Positions 48,936 to 57,215 of a stretch of 64,000 nucleotides of DNA are shown here, one piece after another (within the stretch, counting starts at the first letter, position 1; every line of letters starts with the position of its first letter). The notes below the pieces were generated by a model. That model did no database searches and was not told the DNA's origin. It saw only the letters and a list, made by a program, of their open reading frames with translations. Source of the DNA: Variovorax paradoxus. Lineage in GTDB: Bacteria; Pseudomonadota; Gammaproteobacteria; Burkholderiales; Burkholderiaceae_C. The DNA is taken from the NCBI RefSeq assembly GCF_018614955.1, contig NZ_JAGGNV010000003.1, positions 62,001-126,000 on the forward strand, given 5' to 3'. A program made the translations under genes and the position numbers.

Positions 48936-49759
48936 GCAGCTTGCGCTCGGCGCAGAGCCAGGGCCCATCACTCCGGCCGGCGCGACGAAGGCCATGAAGG
49001 CCATGGTCACCACGCGCGACGTCAATGCGCACATGCAGGTGACCTACAACGAGGCGGCCGGGTATGCCTGCTTGTTCGAGGTCAGCAATGGCACGGGCTC
49101 GAACGCGAGCCGCTCCGCCGACATCGTGCTCATGAACCTCTGGCCCAGCCGCGGGATGGACCTGATCGGCTACGAGGTGAAGACCGCCCGCTCCGACTGG
49201 CTGCGCGAGCTCAAGTCGCCTGAGAAGGCATGGCCGGTGATGCAGTACATGGACCGCTGGTTTCTGCTGGCGGCGCCTGGTGTCGCGAAGCTCGACGAGA
49301 TCCCGACGAACTGGGGATTCCAGGAGTTCGACGGCAAGCGGGTGCGCACGCTGAAGCCAGCGCCGCAGCTCGAACCGAAACCCATCACCAAGACCTTCCT
49401 CGGCTCGCTGCTGCGCCGACAGGTTCGCGACGCGGACGCGATAGTCAGCAGGGCGCTGAACGACAAGATCCGCGAGGTCGATCAGCAGGTCGAGGCGAAG
49501 GTCGCCAAGCGGCTACGCGAGCGCGGCGATGAAACGCAGGTCCTGAAGGACAAGATCGCAGTCATCAAGGACAAGACTGGCATCGACCTGCTCACCTATG
49601 CGCCCGACGAGCAGATCGTGCACGCGTTGAAGTTCGCGATGCTGGTGGAACCCGATGCGCTCGTGGAACGGGCTGCCGGGTGCCATCCGTCAGGTCGAGC
49701 AGGCGCTCGAGCATCTGCAGGAGCTCAAGAAGGCGATCAACGGGGACGCCACGCGGTGA
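48925..49759 (+). pseudogene. MmcB-like PD-(D/E)XK nuclease gene with an apparent +1 frameshift
   Basis: The reading frame from ATG 48925 gives a nuclease-like domain (SADIVLMNLWPSRGMDLIGY, then EVKTARSDWLRELKSPEKAW) and a helical part up to ALVERAAG. At GGG 49678-49680 the good frame jumps: the next frame reads GAIRQVEQALEHLQELKKAI and stops at 49759, just where the next gene begins. One extra G would explain it. Left as read, the frame fuses to the 49-residue gene downstream. It may be a real mutation, a programmed shift or a base error. Confidence 0.65.
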
Positions 49760-49908
49760 TGCTCGTCCTCCGACCCATCGGCCGCGGCAACTGGAAGCCG
49801 TTGATCGTCGCGATTGAGGGGCAGCGCGCCGCGCCGCTGCTCGTGCGCGTGGGCCAGGTGGTTCCGCTCGGCGGCGTGAACTTCCGCATCTCCAAGGTCC
49901 TTCCATGA
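49759..49908 (+). CDS. Small phage protein (49 aa)
   Basis: ATG 49759 overlaps the TGA of the shifted upstream frame. The product reads MLVLRPIGRGNWKPLIVAIE, then AAPLLVRVGQVVPLGGVNFR and ISKVLP. It is a small beta protein that I recognise as recurring in Burkholderiales phages. The unshifted upstream frame would read straight into it. Function unknown. Confidence 0.6.
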   Translation: MLVLRPIGRGNWKPLIVAIEGQRAAPLLVRVGQVVPLGGVNFRISKVLP

Positions 49909-50453
49909 CGAAGCCATCCGCCATCCTCGTGTGCCCGGTGGTGCCGCTGCACAGCATCCCGCCCGGCGAGGTCGACGTGATCCGCCGATTTCTGTTTCAG
50001 CACATGCGCGGCATGGATCGGCGCAACGACAAGCGCTGGCGCCGGCTGTGGGGGCGCCTCTGGAAGGCGGAGCCGGGCGAGGGCTTCCAGCTCTACAGCG
50101 CGGAGGAGCGCAGCGGCCCCTTCCACCGCCGGCACAGGGTGATCCTGGAGCGCCTGTTCCAGTCGCAGGAGCGCTTCCGCGAGATCGACGCGCTGCACGA
50201 CTGGATGAAGATCGGCGCGTACTGGGTGACCTGGGGAGAGGGGCGCCGCGGCCAGCCGGTGCCGAAGCCACGTTCGACCAGCTTCCCCGAGTGCAGCGAG
50301 GACGAAATGCGCGAGGCGCATGCGGCGATGGTCGACTATCTGCACACCGAGCGCGCGCAGCGCTTCCTCTGGCGGCACCTGAAGGCGCCGCAGCGCGCGG
50401 AGATGTTGGAGAGCGTACTGGCCCGCCCGGACGAGGAGGGCGGAAGGCCATGA
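49905..50453 (+). CDS. DUF1367-family phage protein
   Basis: This 182-residue product has the DUF1367 pattern: VILERLFQSQERFREIDALH, then DWMKIGAYWVTWGEGRRGQP and STSFPECSEDEMREAHAAMV. DUF1367 proteins lie in the nin-like region of lambdoid phages near recombination and antitermination genes. The biochemical role is unknown. It is ATGA-coupled to its neighbours. Confidence 0.8.
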   Translation: MTKPSAILVCPVVPLHSIPPGEVDVIRRFLFQHMRGMDRRNDKRWRRLWGRLWKAEPGEGFQLYSAEERSGPFHRRHRVILERLFQSQERFREIDALHDWMKIGAYWVTWGEGRRGQPVPKPRSTSFPECSEDEMREAHAAMVDYLHTERAQRFLWRHLKAPQRAEMLESVLARPDEEGGRP

Positions 50454-50791
50454 ATTTGCCACCGATCGACATCGATCACCTCAACATCGTCGAGCTTCCG
50501 CTCCAGAAGCGGCAGCCGCTGGAGGAGGGTGCATTCCTCCAGCCGGTGCCGTACGAGAAGTGCCGCCACTTCCGCGGGCCCTTCGAGGTCGACGTGGACG
50601 CCGGGAAGTGCCGATGCAAGCAATGCGGCGAGGAGGTATCGCCGATCTTCGTGCTCGAACAGCTCATGAAGACCGAGAGCATGTGGATGCGCACGCGCCG
50701 CGACTACCAGGATGAGATGAAGCGCCTCGCGCAGCGCAGCAGCACGAAGTGCCAGCACTGCGGGCAGATGACCGGGATCAGCCGCCGATGA
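50450..50791 (+). CDS. Zinc-finger phage protein
   Basis: This 113-residue product has Cys/His modules: EKCRHFRGPFEVDVDAGKCR, then CKQCGEEVSPIFVLEQL and a C-terminal KCQHCGQMTG. It is likely to bind nucleic acid in the nin-like region. No family name can be given safely. Confidence 0.65.
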   Translation: MNLPPIDIDHLNIVELPLQKRQPLEEGAFLQPVPYEKCRHFRGPFEVDVDAGKCRCKQCGEEVSPIFVLEQLMKTESMWMRTRRDYQDEMKRLAQRSSTKCQHCGQMTGISRR

Positions 50792-51249
50792 AATCGCGAG
50801 CACCAATGTCCCGCGGCACCGGCTTCAAGCGCCCTGAGTTCGTGCGCACGCCGCCGTCGGCGCCCAGGCCGGCCACGCGCCGGGCGGTGCTGGCCAACTG
50901 CGCCGCGGCGGCGCCGGCGATCGAGAAGGTGGTGCCGGTGGAGCATGAAGGCTACAGGCGCCTGGTCGCGCTGCTGCCCTGCAAGATCTGCGGCATCGAC
51001 GGCCACTCGCAAGCGGCCCACCCGAACACCGACAAGGGCACCGGCACGAAGACCGACGACAGGCTGTGCTTTCCGCTCTGCTGCGACCGTCCTGGCGTGC
51101 GCGGCTGCCATCCCCAGTTCGACCAGCACGCATTGCTGTCCAAGGCCGCACGCCGCGCGATCGAGCCGGCATGGGGAGCCGACACCCGCCGGCAGATCGC
51201 GGCCATGGGCCTCTGGCCTAAGAGCCTTCCGATCTGGAGCGATGCATGA
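50788..51249 (+). CDS. Zinc-binding HNH-like phage nuclease (nin region)
   Basis: This 153-residue product carries LPCKICGIDGHSQAAHPNTD and LCFPLCCDRPGVRGCHPQFD, the His/Cys spacing of small HNH or DUF968-like recombination nucleases. A basic N-terminus (MKSRAPMSRGTGFKRPEFVR) would contact DNA. The position fits phage recombination genes such as ninG/rap. Nuclease activity is inferred. Confidence 0.65.
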   Translation: MKSRAPMSRGTGFKRPEFVRTPPSAPRPATRRAVLANCAAAAPAIEKVVPVEHEGYRRLVALLPCKICGIDGHSQAAHPNTDKGTGTKTDDRLCFPLCCDRPGVRGCHPQFDQHALLSKAARRAIEPAWGADTRRQIAAMGLWPKSLPIWSDA

Positions 51250-51455
51250 ACGTGCCCGCAGCCCTGTACGACTGGCAGGAGTGGCACGGCGGCCCGTGCC
51301 CGGTACCGCCGACCGAGCGCGTCGAGGTCGTGCAGCATGCCCGCCACGCGCGCGGCCTGGCGCTGGCCTTCAACTGGCAGCCGCACGGCAAGGACCCGGT
51401 TCACTTCTGGCGGTTCGAGCGTCCGGTGAAGCCGGCGCGGGAGTTCGACCGATGA
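51246..51455 (+). CDS. Small phage protein (69 aa)
   Basis: The product starts MNVPAALYDWQEWHGGPCPV and contains LAFNWQPHGKDPVHFWRFER. ATGA overlaps support translation. The aromatic-rich composition is unusual. Function unknown. Confidence 0.6.
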   Translation: MNVPAALYDWQEWHGGPCPVPPTERVEVVQHARHARGLALAFNWQPHGKDPVHFWRFERPVKPAREFDR

Positions 51456-51538
51456 GCCGCAAGCACACCCGCCGCAAGGTCTGGCCGCTCACGAACCCGG
51501 CGGCCCTTGCCATCGACTTCTACGGGAAAACTGAATGA
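51452..51538 (+). CDS. Very short conserved-type protein (28 aa)
   Basis: ATG 51452 and TGA 51536-51538 are coupled to the neighbours on both sides. The peptide MSRKHTRRKVWPLTNPAALA resembles tiny proteins with RRKxWxLVNPxxxAI that recur in Burkholderiales phages and plasmids. It is too short for normal gene calling. Function unknown. Confidence 0.6.
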   Translation: MSRKHTRRKVWPLTNPAALAIDFYGKTE

Positions 51539-52290
51539 ACGAAGAGAACACCCCCCCGACGATCGAAGAACGCTACATGACAGCGACGAACACCAGCACG
51601 CTGAAGATGGAGCTCGACCGGCCGAATGTTGCCGACGTGCTCGTCGCGGCCGGCTGGAGCCGCGCGAAGTTCGGCATGGCGCTCATGCGTCTGCAATCGG
51701 AGTGGGATAGCACGGCCAAGCCGCGGCGGATCTCCGAAGCCGCTGAGCGCGTGCTCGCGAAGAAGCTGCCGCGCATGGTGCCACTGGTGCTGAGTGAGCA
51801 GGGCCTGAAGGAGCGCGGGCTGCGCGATCACTTCAGATCGGACGAGGCTGCACGCGAGGTTGCGGCGCGTCGGCAGGCGGACGAGTGGTTCAAGCAGGAG
51901 CTCGGCCTGCAGCTCATGCGACTGAAGACGCTTCCGGAAGCGCGCGACATGCTGGCCGAGTTCGGCATCATGCAGAACATCCAGCATGCGCACGTGAAGG
52001 CGGCCAGCGCCATCGCCTGGTGGCTCGACCATGCCTGTCCGGTCTGCGGCGGCGGACGGTATCAGCTGATGCCCGGCACGAACCGCCACTCGAACAGGCT
52101 TTGCGGCGAGTGTGAAGGCCGAGGCGAGGTGCTGATCCCGCACGGCTATGACGGTCGCCGATTGGTCGGCGAGATCGAAAGCAGCATGAACCAGGGGCGC
52201 TGCGGTCTCGGATCCGAGGCCCCGACAGTGCGCGAGCGAAAGCGTTGGATGCACGAACAGCAGCAGCCAATGAGGCCGAGTCGGGAATAG
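51535..52290 (+). CDS. Q-like late antiterminator candidate (zinc-finger protein)
   Basis: This 251-residue product has a helical N-terminal part (LSEQGLKERGLRDHFRSDEA, KQELGLQLMRLKTLPEARDM) and a C-terminal DnaJ-like four-Cys finger: HACPVCGGGRYQLMPGTNRH, then CGECEGRGEV. It is the last gene of the rightward early operon and a consensus promoter follows 600 bp downstream, as with lambda Q and pR'. The antiterminator role is inference from place and the zinc finger. Confidence 0.6.
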   Translation: MNEENTPPTIEERYMTATNTSTLKMELDRPNVADVLVAAGWSRAKFGMALMRLQSEWDSTAKPRRISEAAERVLAKKLPRMVPLVLSEQGLKERGLRDHFRSDEAAREVAARRQADEWFKQELGLQLMRLKTLPEARDMLAEFGIMQNIQHAHVKAASAIAWWLDHACPVCGGGRYQLMPGTNRHSNRLCGECEGRGEVLIPHGYDGRRLVGEIESSMNQGRCGLGSEAPTVRERKRWMHEQQQPMRPSRE

Positions 52291-52352
52291 GCCCGCAATG
52301 CGAGAGCGCGTCGGCCACGAGCCAGGCCGCATTGCCGGTCCCGCAAAGCAAA

Positions 52353-52865
52353 ATGGCCCACATGGACTACCTTCAAACCCTCGCCGTGGGGACCGTCAGC
52401 GGCGTTCTTGGTGCCCTTGTCACGTTGTGGGGGGAGCGGCACAAGTTCTTCTGGAGTGATCGAATCGAGCGCCGACGGTTCGAGCACGCCATGCGCTCGG
52501 CTGCGCTTGAGAAGCGGCTGGATAAGCACCAGGAGGCCTGGACACACTGGGACAATTTGCGTCGAGCAGTCGGCACACGCGACGAAGGGGCCATTCGCAC
52601 CGAGCGTTTGAAGTGCGACGACTGGTATTCGAAGAACTGCTTATATCTAGGCCCACAGGCGCGCGTGGCGTTCTGGCGCAGCATCATCTATGCCCAGGCC
52701 CATTTCGAAGCCATGCAAGGGCGTATGCCAGCGGAAAGGGTGATCGAGTGGTCGCAGTTGATTGCTGCCGCAGGCAGTGTGATTTCGCGCGGTGTCGCTC
52801 TGCCCGGGTTCACGGAAGAGGAGTTCGAGGAGTACTCTGCCCACGAGCGCAAAGTAATCGAGTGA
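52353..52865 (+). CDS. Membrane-anchored phage protein
   Basis: This product of about 170 residues (ATG 52353; 52362 also possible) has an N-terminal membrane segment (MDYLQTLAVGTVSGVLGALV) and a charged helical body (RRRFEHAMRSAALEKRLDKH, ERVIEWSQLIAAAGSVISRG). The architecture matches the product at 25363-25740. No Shine-Dalgarno is clear. It could be a moron; no lysis motif is seen. Confidence 0.55.
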   Translation: MAHMDYLQTLAVGTVSGVLGALVTLWGERHKFFWSDRIERRRFEHAMRSAALEKRLDKHQEAWTHWDNLRRAVGTRDEGAIRTERLKCDDWYSKNCLYLGPQARVAFWRSIIYAQAHFEAMQGRMPAERVIEWSQLIAAAGSVISRGVALPGFTEEEFEEYSAHERKVIE

Positions 52866-52904
52866 ATGAGAGCGGTGCACCTCCATGGCAACATCGCCTC
52901 ATGC

Positions 52905-52932
52905 TTGACGTTCCGAAACTCTTGCATACAAT
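52905..52932 (+). promoter_or_regulatory. Strong sigma70-type promoter, candidate late promoter pR'
   Basis: TTGACG (52905-52910), 16 bp, TACAAT (52927-52932). It directs transcription rightward toward the tRNA and late genes, across the opposite-strand gene at 53088-53720. A G/C hairpin (CCCC-at-CGGG) lies about 10 bp downstream. Place and strength fit a lambda-like pR'. Confidence 0.55.
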
Positions 52933-53087
52933 CGCCGCCCCATCGGGGACCTCACAACTTGCTGAAGCTGTCGAACCTCGTACAACGGCACAAGCCTACA
53001 TCGCCCGTCACGCTTGGAACACAGCGCGTTCGCCCTCGATAGGAAAGGTGCCTCCAGAATTTCGCGCTGGACTACGCCATCCGGCGG

Positions 53088-53720
53088 CTAGTTCTGATGA
53101 ATCCATCCGAGCGCTGCAGCCTGCGCGGGCGTTTCGCTGAGAGCGACGCGCACTCTGTAGTCGCCATGATCAAACCATTCTGAGTGGCCAAGGTCAGGAT
53201 CGACCGTCGAGTCACCTGGCGGCACGAAGTCAACGGATATGCGAACCGACATTTGAAGGTCGGCTTGAATCTCGATGGTTTCGCGTTTGCCATTGACCGG
53301 TGTGGGCGTGATCTTTGAAAGCGGCTTCGACGTGAAGCGCACCCATGGCACGATGCCTTGTTGGCGCACCGCGAGTTCAATTGGTGCGATGGCCTCAAAC
53401 GGTACCCGCTTCGATGCGCTACCTTTTTGCTCGGTAAGGTGCAGCCATTCGGGCGGGTGAAAGGTCAGATGTGGGCTGTAAACCCGACGGCTGGCACTGG
53501 GATCGTGCGGGGCGAGGAATTCGGTTGTCATGCGATTGAAAGCGCTCCACACGAATTTCTTCGCTTCGAAGTCCCGCAGGACCAGCGCCGAATCGACGAG
53601 ACCGACAGATATCGACTCGTCGGATTGAAGACTGACCCATCCAAGGCGGTAGAACCTGCCAGCATTCTGTGCGCCGAGAGTTAAGGCACGGGCGGCCAAG
53701 GCGGAAGTCTTGTTGTTCAT
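53088..53720 (-). CDS. Opposite-strand phage gene of unknown function (possible moron)
   Basis: This 210-residue product starts MNNKTSALAARALTLGAQNA at ATG 53720. It has a beta-rich pattern (FYRLGWVSLQSDESISVGLV, then VPWVRFTSKPLSKITPTPVN and RVRVALSETPAQA). It is alone and against the flow of the late region, with a more relaxed base composition than its neighbours. Both facts suggest a lysogeny-expressed accessory gene. No family was recognised. Confidence 0.65.
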   Translation of the reverse strand: MNNKTSALAARALTLGAQNAGRFYRLGWVSLQSDESISVGLVDSALVLRDFEAKKFVWSAFNRMTTEFLAPHDPSASRRVYSPHLTFHPPEWLHLTEQKGSASKRVPFEAIAPIELAVRQQGIVPWVRFTSKPLSKITPTPVNGKRETIEIQADLQMSVRISVDFVPPGDSTVDPDLGHSEWFDHGDYRVRVALSETPAQAAALGWIHQN

Positions 53721-54003
53721 GCAAAGCAGCGTAGCACCTCGAAGATTGACAGAATTCGCGCAAGCGACCGACGGCGAGCGCGTCTCACCAAACTGTCGGA
53801 CCGGACACACAAGCGATAAAGCGGGGCGCTCACCGGGCGCGCCACGACCGCACGCAATCACAAGCGAAGCTGCCTCAGATCGGAGCCATCAAGCAGGACA
53901 AGGCGATCTAGCCGCACCGTCGCGCTGGCCGGCCCCTGCGGCATACATCGGGCCTAACTCGGGTGTCATACCGCCGGATCGCGTAACCAGCACAGTTGTC
54001 TCC
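53721..54003. other. Non-coding stretch before the phage tRNA
   Basis: No convincing gene is seen in about 280 bp on either strand; the open frame across it also runs through the tRNA and has no ribosome site. A TTGACA at 53748-53753 has no matching -10 at normal spacing. It probably holds the promoter of the leftward gene 53088-53720, but I cannot place it. Confidence 0.4.
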
Positions 54004-54028
54004 AAGGTCCCTCCCTTCGGACCTTTTG
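54004..54028 (+). terminator. Intrinsic terminator upstream of the tRNA
   Basis: AAGGTCC (54004-54010) pairs with GGACCTT (54019-54025) across an 8-nt loop, followed by TT. It lies 35 bp before the tRNA and may be where late transcripts stop unless antitermination occurs. Confidence 0.5.
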
Positions 54029-54062
54029 GCCCTGGCCGCTTGCGGCTGGGGCGCTTTCATTC

Positions 54063-54138
54063 AGCAGGGTAGAGAAGTCGGTATCTCGTCGGGCTCATAA
54101 CCCGAAGGTCGCCCGTTCGAATCGGGCCCTTGCTTCCA
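54063..54138 (+). tRNA. Phage-encoded initiator-like tRNA-Met (anticodon CAT)
   Basis: A full 76-nt cloverleaf folds by hand: acceptor AGCAGGG/CCTTGCT (one G-T pair), D stem GAGA/TCTC with an 8-nt loop, anticodon stem TCGGG/CCCGA with loop CTCATAA, 5-nt variable loop, T stem GCCCG/CGGGC with TTCGAAT, and encoded CCA. Three G-C pairs at 29-31/39-41 and A11-T24 are the marks of initiator tRNAs. However, position 1-72 is an A-T pair, not the C-A mismatch, and base 73 is T. An elongator or Ile2 (CAT) identity is less likely. Confidence 0.88.
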
Positions 54139-54318
54139 GGAAAACCCAGCGCTATCCCCCCCGCGGCACCGCCATTCCTCCCTCTGGCGGATCTGCTGCA
54201 GCGCGCTGGCCCCAGCGCCTACCCGTGGGAAACGGTGCGCACCGCGTCCGCCCCCGGCACAGCTCCTTTTCTCCTTTCGGGACGCCGGGGGCGTGTCCGG
54301 CCACGAAAGGCAGGCCAT

Positions 54319-55923
54319 ATGCCCGCATCGATCGCCACCAGCCTGAAAGCGACCGGCTCGGGCGTCACGACGCTGAGCGCCGCGAGCTTCACCTCGACGC
54401 CTGGCAACACGCTGCTGGTCGCCGTGTCGCAGGCGGCAGGCCAGGGCACCACCACACCGAAGGACAACAAGGGGAACACCGCCGGCTTCGTCCAGATCGG
54501 CACCACACAGACCAACGCCAGCGGCAGCGAAACACGTTGGTGGTACTGCCCGAACATCGCCGGCGGCGCTGGCCATGTGGTCAGCGTTGACTGGGCTTCA
54601 GCGGCGGACCCTTCGATGTTCGTCGTCGAGCTCGCCGGCGTCATGGCTGCGTCGCTGGACTCGGGCAGCGCCGCTCAGAGTGCGGACACGAACCCACCGT
54701 GGACCACCACGACCGGCGTGCTCGCACAGGCCGACTCAATCGTCCTCGCGCTTTGCGGCTGTGCTTTCTCGGGCACCTTCACCGAAAGCTCGGGCCTCAC
54801 CATCCTGCAGCAGGAGGGCAACAACGCGCTGTACTGGACAGGCGCCATCGCGGCATTGGTGGTCAGCGCGACCACGGCGCGCACGCCGTCCTTCACGATC
54901 TCAGGAGGCGGGAGCGACGGCTCGGTGATGGCGGTGGCCTTCAAGGCAAGCGCCGCGGGCATCGACATCGCTGGTGCGGCCGCCACGCGCAGCACCGGCG
55001 CCGCGACACTGACGACGACCCAGGCTGTCGCCGGTGCTGCAGCTTCGCGCGCAGCCGGAACCGCGTCGCTGACCACTGTTCAGGCCGTGGCTGGCACGGC
55101 GAACACGCGCGCGGCCGGCGCCTCCGTCCTGACCACGCAGATCCGGATTGCCGGGGCCGGGCAGTCGGCGAGCTCCGGCGCAGCCTCTCTCGCGCAGCTG
55201 CTCGCCATCGCGGCCACTTCGACCACTGCCGCCTCCTGTGCTTCGACGCTGACCACCAGCATCGCCCTGCAGGCGGCCGCGGCGGGCGCGAGCCGCGCAG
55301 GCGCAGCCCTGACGACCGAACTGGCCGTGCAGGCCTTGGCCACGAGCTCGAGTGCTGCGGCAAGCACACTGACGGTCAGCGGTGCGATCGCGGCTGCCGG
55401 CAGCTCGCGGTCCGCTGGTGCCGCGGTGGTGGTGACGGGGATCGCAGTGCAGGCGGCGGCATCGACCTCGACGGCCGGCGCGGCCGCGCTGGTGCAGACC
55501 TCTGCGATTGCCGCGGCGGCGGCGACGAAGTGCACGGCCTTCGCGGCGCTGCAGACGGGAATTCGGATCTCGGCCGCGGCCACGTCACCAGCAATCGCCG
55601 GCGGCGTGCTGACGACCGGCCAAGCGCTGGCGTCGGCCTCGAGCTCGGCATCGCGAGCAGGTGCAACGCTCACGACGCCGATCGGACTCAGTGCGGAGGC
55701 GCGAACTATTGGACTAGGACTTTCGTCGATCTCGACGCAGGTTCTTGTTGCGGCGTCAACACGCACGCCATCACGAGCTGAGGCGAATCTCACGTTTCGG
55801 CCAAGTCTTCCAGGTGACGCCTGGATTGTTGACCCTCGATCGACTCTCTGGGTCGCAGACTCGCGCCCCGCGCGCTGGACGGCGGATCGCCGGAATGCGC
55901 TCTGGGTTGCGGACCCGCGATGA
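54319..55923 (+). CDS. Ala/Thr-rich repeat protein, probable virion surface or fibre-like protein
   Basis: This 534-residue product starts MPASIATSLKATGSGVTTLS at ATG 54319. Residues 1-216 form a beta-rich domain (GNTLLVAVSQAAGQGTTTPK, SVMAVAFKASAAG). Residues 217-496 are fourteen repeats of exactly 20 residues, with a consensus of aliphatic-A-A-A...A-G-A-A-x-L-T-T. The end is a short Trp repeat (W-x-[AV]-D-x-R, four copies). The regular period suggests a stacked beta or helical fibre. It lies just upstream of tail-like and terminase genes. No signal peptide. Confidence 0.65.
   Translation: MPASIATSLKATGSGVTTLSAASFTSTPGNTLLVAVSQAAGQGTTTPKDNKGNTAGFVQIGTTQTNASGSETRWWYCPNIAGGAGHVVSVDWASAADPSMFVVELAGVMAASLDSGSAAQSADTNPPWTTTTGVLAQADSIVLALCGCAFSGTFTESSGLTILQQEGNNALYWTGAIAALVVSATTARTPSFTISGGGSDGSVMAVAFKASAAGIDIAGAAATRSTGAATLTTTQAVAGAAASRAAGTASLTTVQAVAGTANTRAAGASVLTTQIRIAGAGQSASSGAASLAQLLAIAATSTTAASCASTLTTSIALQAAAAGASRAGAALTTELAVQALATSSSAAASTLTVSGAIAAAGSSRSAGAAVVVTGIAVQAAASTSTAGAAALVQTSAIAAAAATKCTAFAALQTGIRISAAATSPAIAGGVLTTGQALASASSSASRAGATLTTPIGLSAEARTIGLGLSSISTQVLVAASTRTPSRAEANLTFRPSLPGDAWIVDPRSTLWVADSRPARWTADRRNALWVADPR
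54967..55806 (+). repeat. Fourteen in-phase 60-bp repeats coding 20-residue units
   Basis: Units start at 54967 and every 60 bp, for example IAGAAATRSTGAATLTTTQA, VAGAAASRAAGTASLTTVQA and VAGTANTRAAGASVLTTQIR. The DNA of the units has diverged, but spacing is exact with no insertions or deletions across all 14. Confidence 0.75.
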
Positions 55924-55982
55924 ACGCTCGCGCCGGCCGAAGGTTGTGTAGCGAGTTGGACTACTGAAAAAGGTGACTCCCC

Positions 55983-56864
55983 ATGTCAGGACTTTCGGAT
56001 TACTCGCAGAACTTTCTCACGGACGCGCTCTTCCGCGGCGGTGCTCTGAACGCCGCCGGCACCGTCAATTCGACGGCCACGGTCAAAGGCATCTGGACGG
56101 CCACGACCGCCTACGTGCTGGGCGACACGGTGGTGCCGCACGCCAGCATGACTGGCGCCGGCGGCAAGTTCCTGCGCTGCACGACCGCGGGCACCAGTGG
56201 CAGCACCAACACGCTGGCGGTCCCCGCCGTGGGCTCGACGCTCGCGGATGGCTCCGTCACCTGGACGGCCGTCTCCGGCGTCCCGTGCCCGTCGGGCCTG
56301 TTCTTCGCGATGCTCACCTGCACGAAGGGCGGGCGGCTCAACTCCACGGCCTACAGCCTGAACGACACGGTCGCGGTCACGGCCAACGACGGCAAGGTCC
56401 ACCTCTACAAGGTGACCACCGCCGGCACAACCGCCGCGGCGCAGAGCACGCTCTACCCCGGCGCAGTCGGCGAGGCGATCACCGATGGCACGGCCGTCTT
56501 CACCGAGCAGAGCGCGGCGATCGATGCGAATACCGTGGTCGAGGCCACCGGCGGCTCGTACGCGCGGGCGCCGCTTGCCGCGTCCCTGGCCAACTACGCC
56601 GGCACCCAGGCGGCTGCCAGCACCACCGCATCGACTGGCACGGGCGGCACGACCTCGAACAATGGCGTCGTCACCTGGCCCACCCCGACCGGCCAGTGGG
56701 TTCCCGCCGGCGGCGCGGTGTGGGCGGTGGCGGTGTACGACCAGCTCACCGGCGGCAACCTGCTGCAGTGGGCCCCGGTGAGCGCGCTCAAGACCTCGAT
56801 CAACACCGGCGACCCGGCTCCGACTGCCGCGGCCGCCGCGCTGACCTTCTCGCTGGGCAGCTGA
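55983..56864 (+). CDS. Phage tail-fibre/virion-associated protein with two inserted beta modules
   Basis: This 293-residue product starts MSGLSDYSQNFLTDALFRGG and ends with GGNLLQWAPVSALKTSINTG, the ends of a common virion protein. Between them are two similar modules of about 60 residues: WTATTAYVLGDTVVPHA to GSVTWTAVSG, and STAYSLNDTVAVTANDGKVH to AVFTEQSA. The modules resemble carbohydrate-binding-type beta repeats, which suggests host-surface contact. TGATG couples the next gene. Confidence 0.7.
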   Translation: MSGLSDYSQNFLTDALFRGGALNAAGTVNSTATVKGIWTATTAYVLGDTVVPHASMTGAGGKFLRCTTAGTSGSTNTLAVPAVGSTLADGSVTWTAVSGVPCPSGLFFAMLTCTKGGRLNSTAYSLNDTVAVTANDGKVHLYKVTTAGTTAAAQSTLYPGAVGEAITDGTAVFTEQSAAIDANTVVEATGGSYARAPLAASLANYAGTQAAASTTASTGTGGTTSNNGVVTWPTPTGQWVPAGGAVWAVAVYDQLTGGNLLQWAPVSALKTSINTGDPAPTAAAAALTFSLGS

Positions 56865-57208
56865 TGGGCCAGGTGCTCGACAAGCGTACGGCGGAATCCC
56901 GCCAGTACGACATCGACTGCTCGCGGCTCCTGGCCGCCGGCGAGACGATCGCGTCGATCACCTCCATCAACGCGGATCAGGGCGCGCTTGTCTTCGGCGC
57001 GCCCGCGATCAACGGCGTGCCCATCACCTACCCGGACGGGCGGGTGGTTGCCATTGGCAAGGTCGTGCAGGTCCTGATCACCGGCGGCGTGCTGCTGCCG
57101 AGCCAGCCATTCCTGATGTGCACCGTCCGCGCGCTCTTCGCCACCAACCTCAGCCCCGCCGTGGAAGCCACGGAGCTCCTGCGGCTGGTGAACACCCCCA
57201 ACATCTGA
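56864..57208 (+). CDS. Small virion-type protein
   Basis: This 114-residue product starts MGQVLDKRTAESRQYDIDCS. It has a beta-sandwich-like pattern (LLAAGETIASITSINADQGA, VVAIGKVVQVLITGGVLLPS) resembling phage immunoglobulin-like or fibre-assembly proteins. It sits between the tail-fibre-like gene and terminase. Confidence 0.6.
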   Translation: MGQVLDKRTAESRQYDIDCSRLLAAGETIASITSINADQGALVFGAPAINGVPITYPDGRVVAIGKVVQVLITGGVLLPSQPFLMCTVRALFATNLSPAVEATELLRLVNTPNI

Positions 57209-57215
57209 GGCCGCC

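Noticed and set aside
53710..54072. Open frame on the plus strand before the tRNA
   Set aside because: It runs into the tRNA, has no ribosome site and has low-complexity composition.
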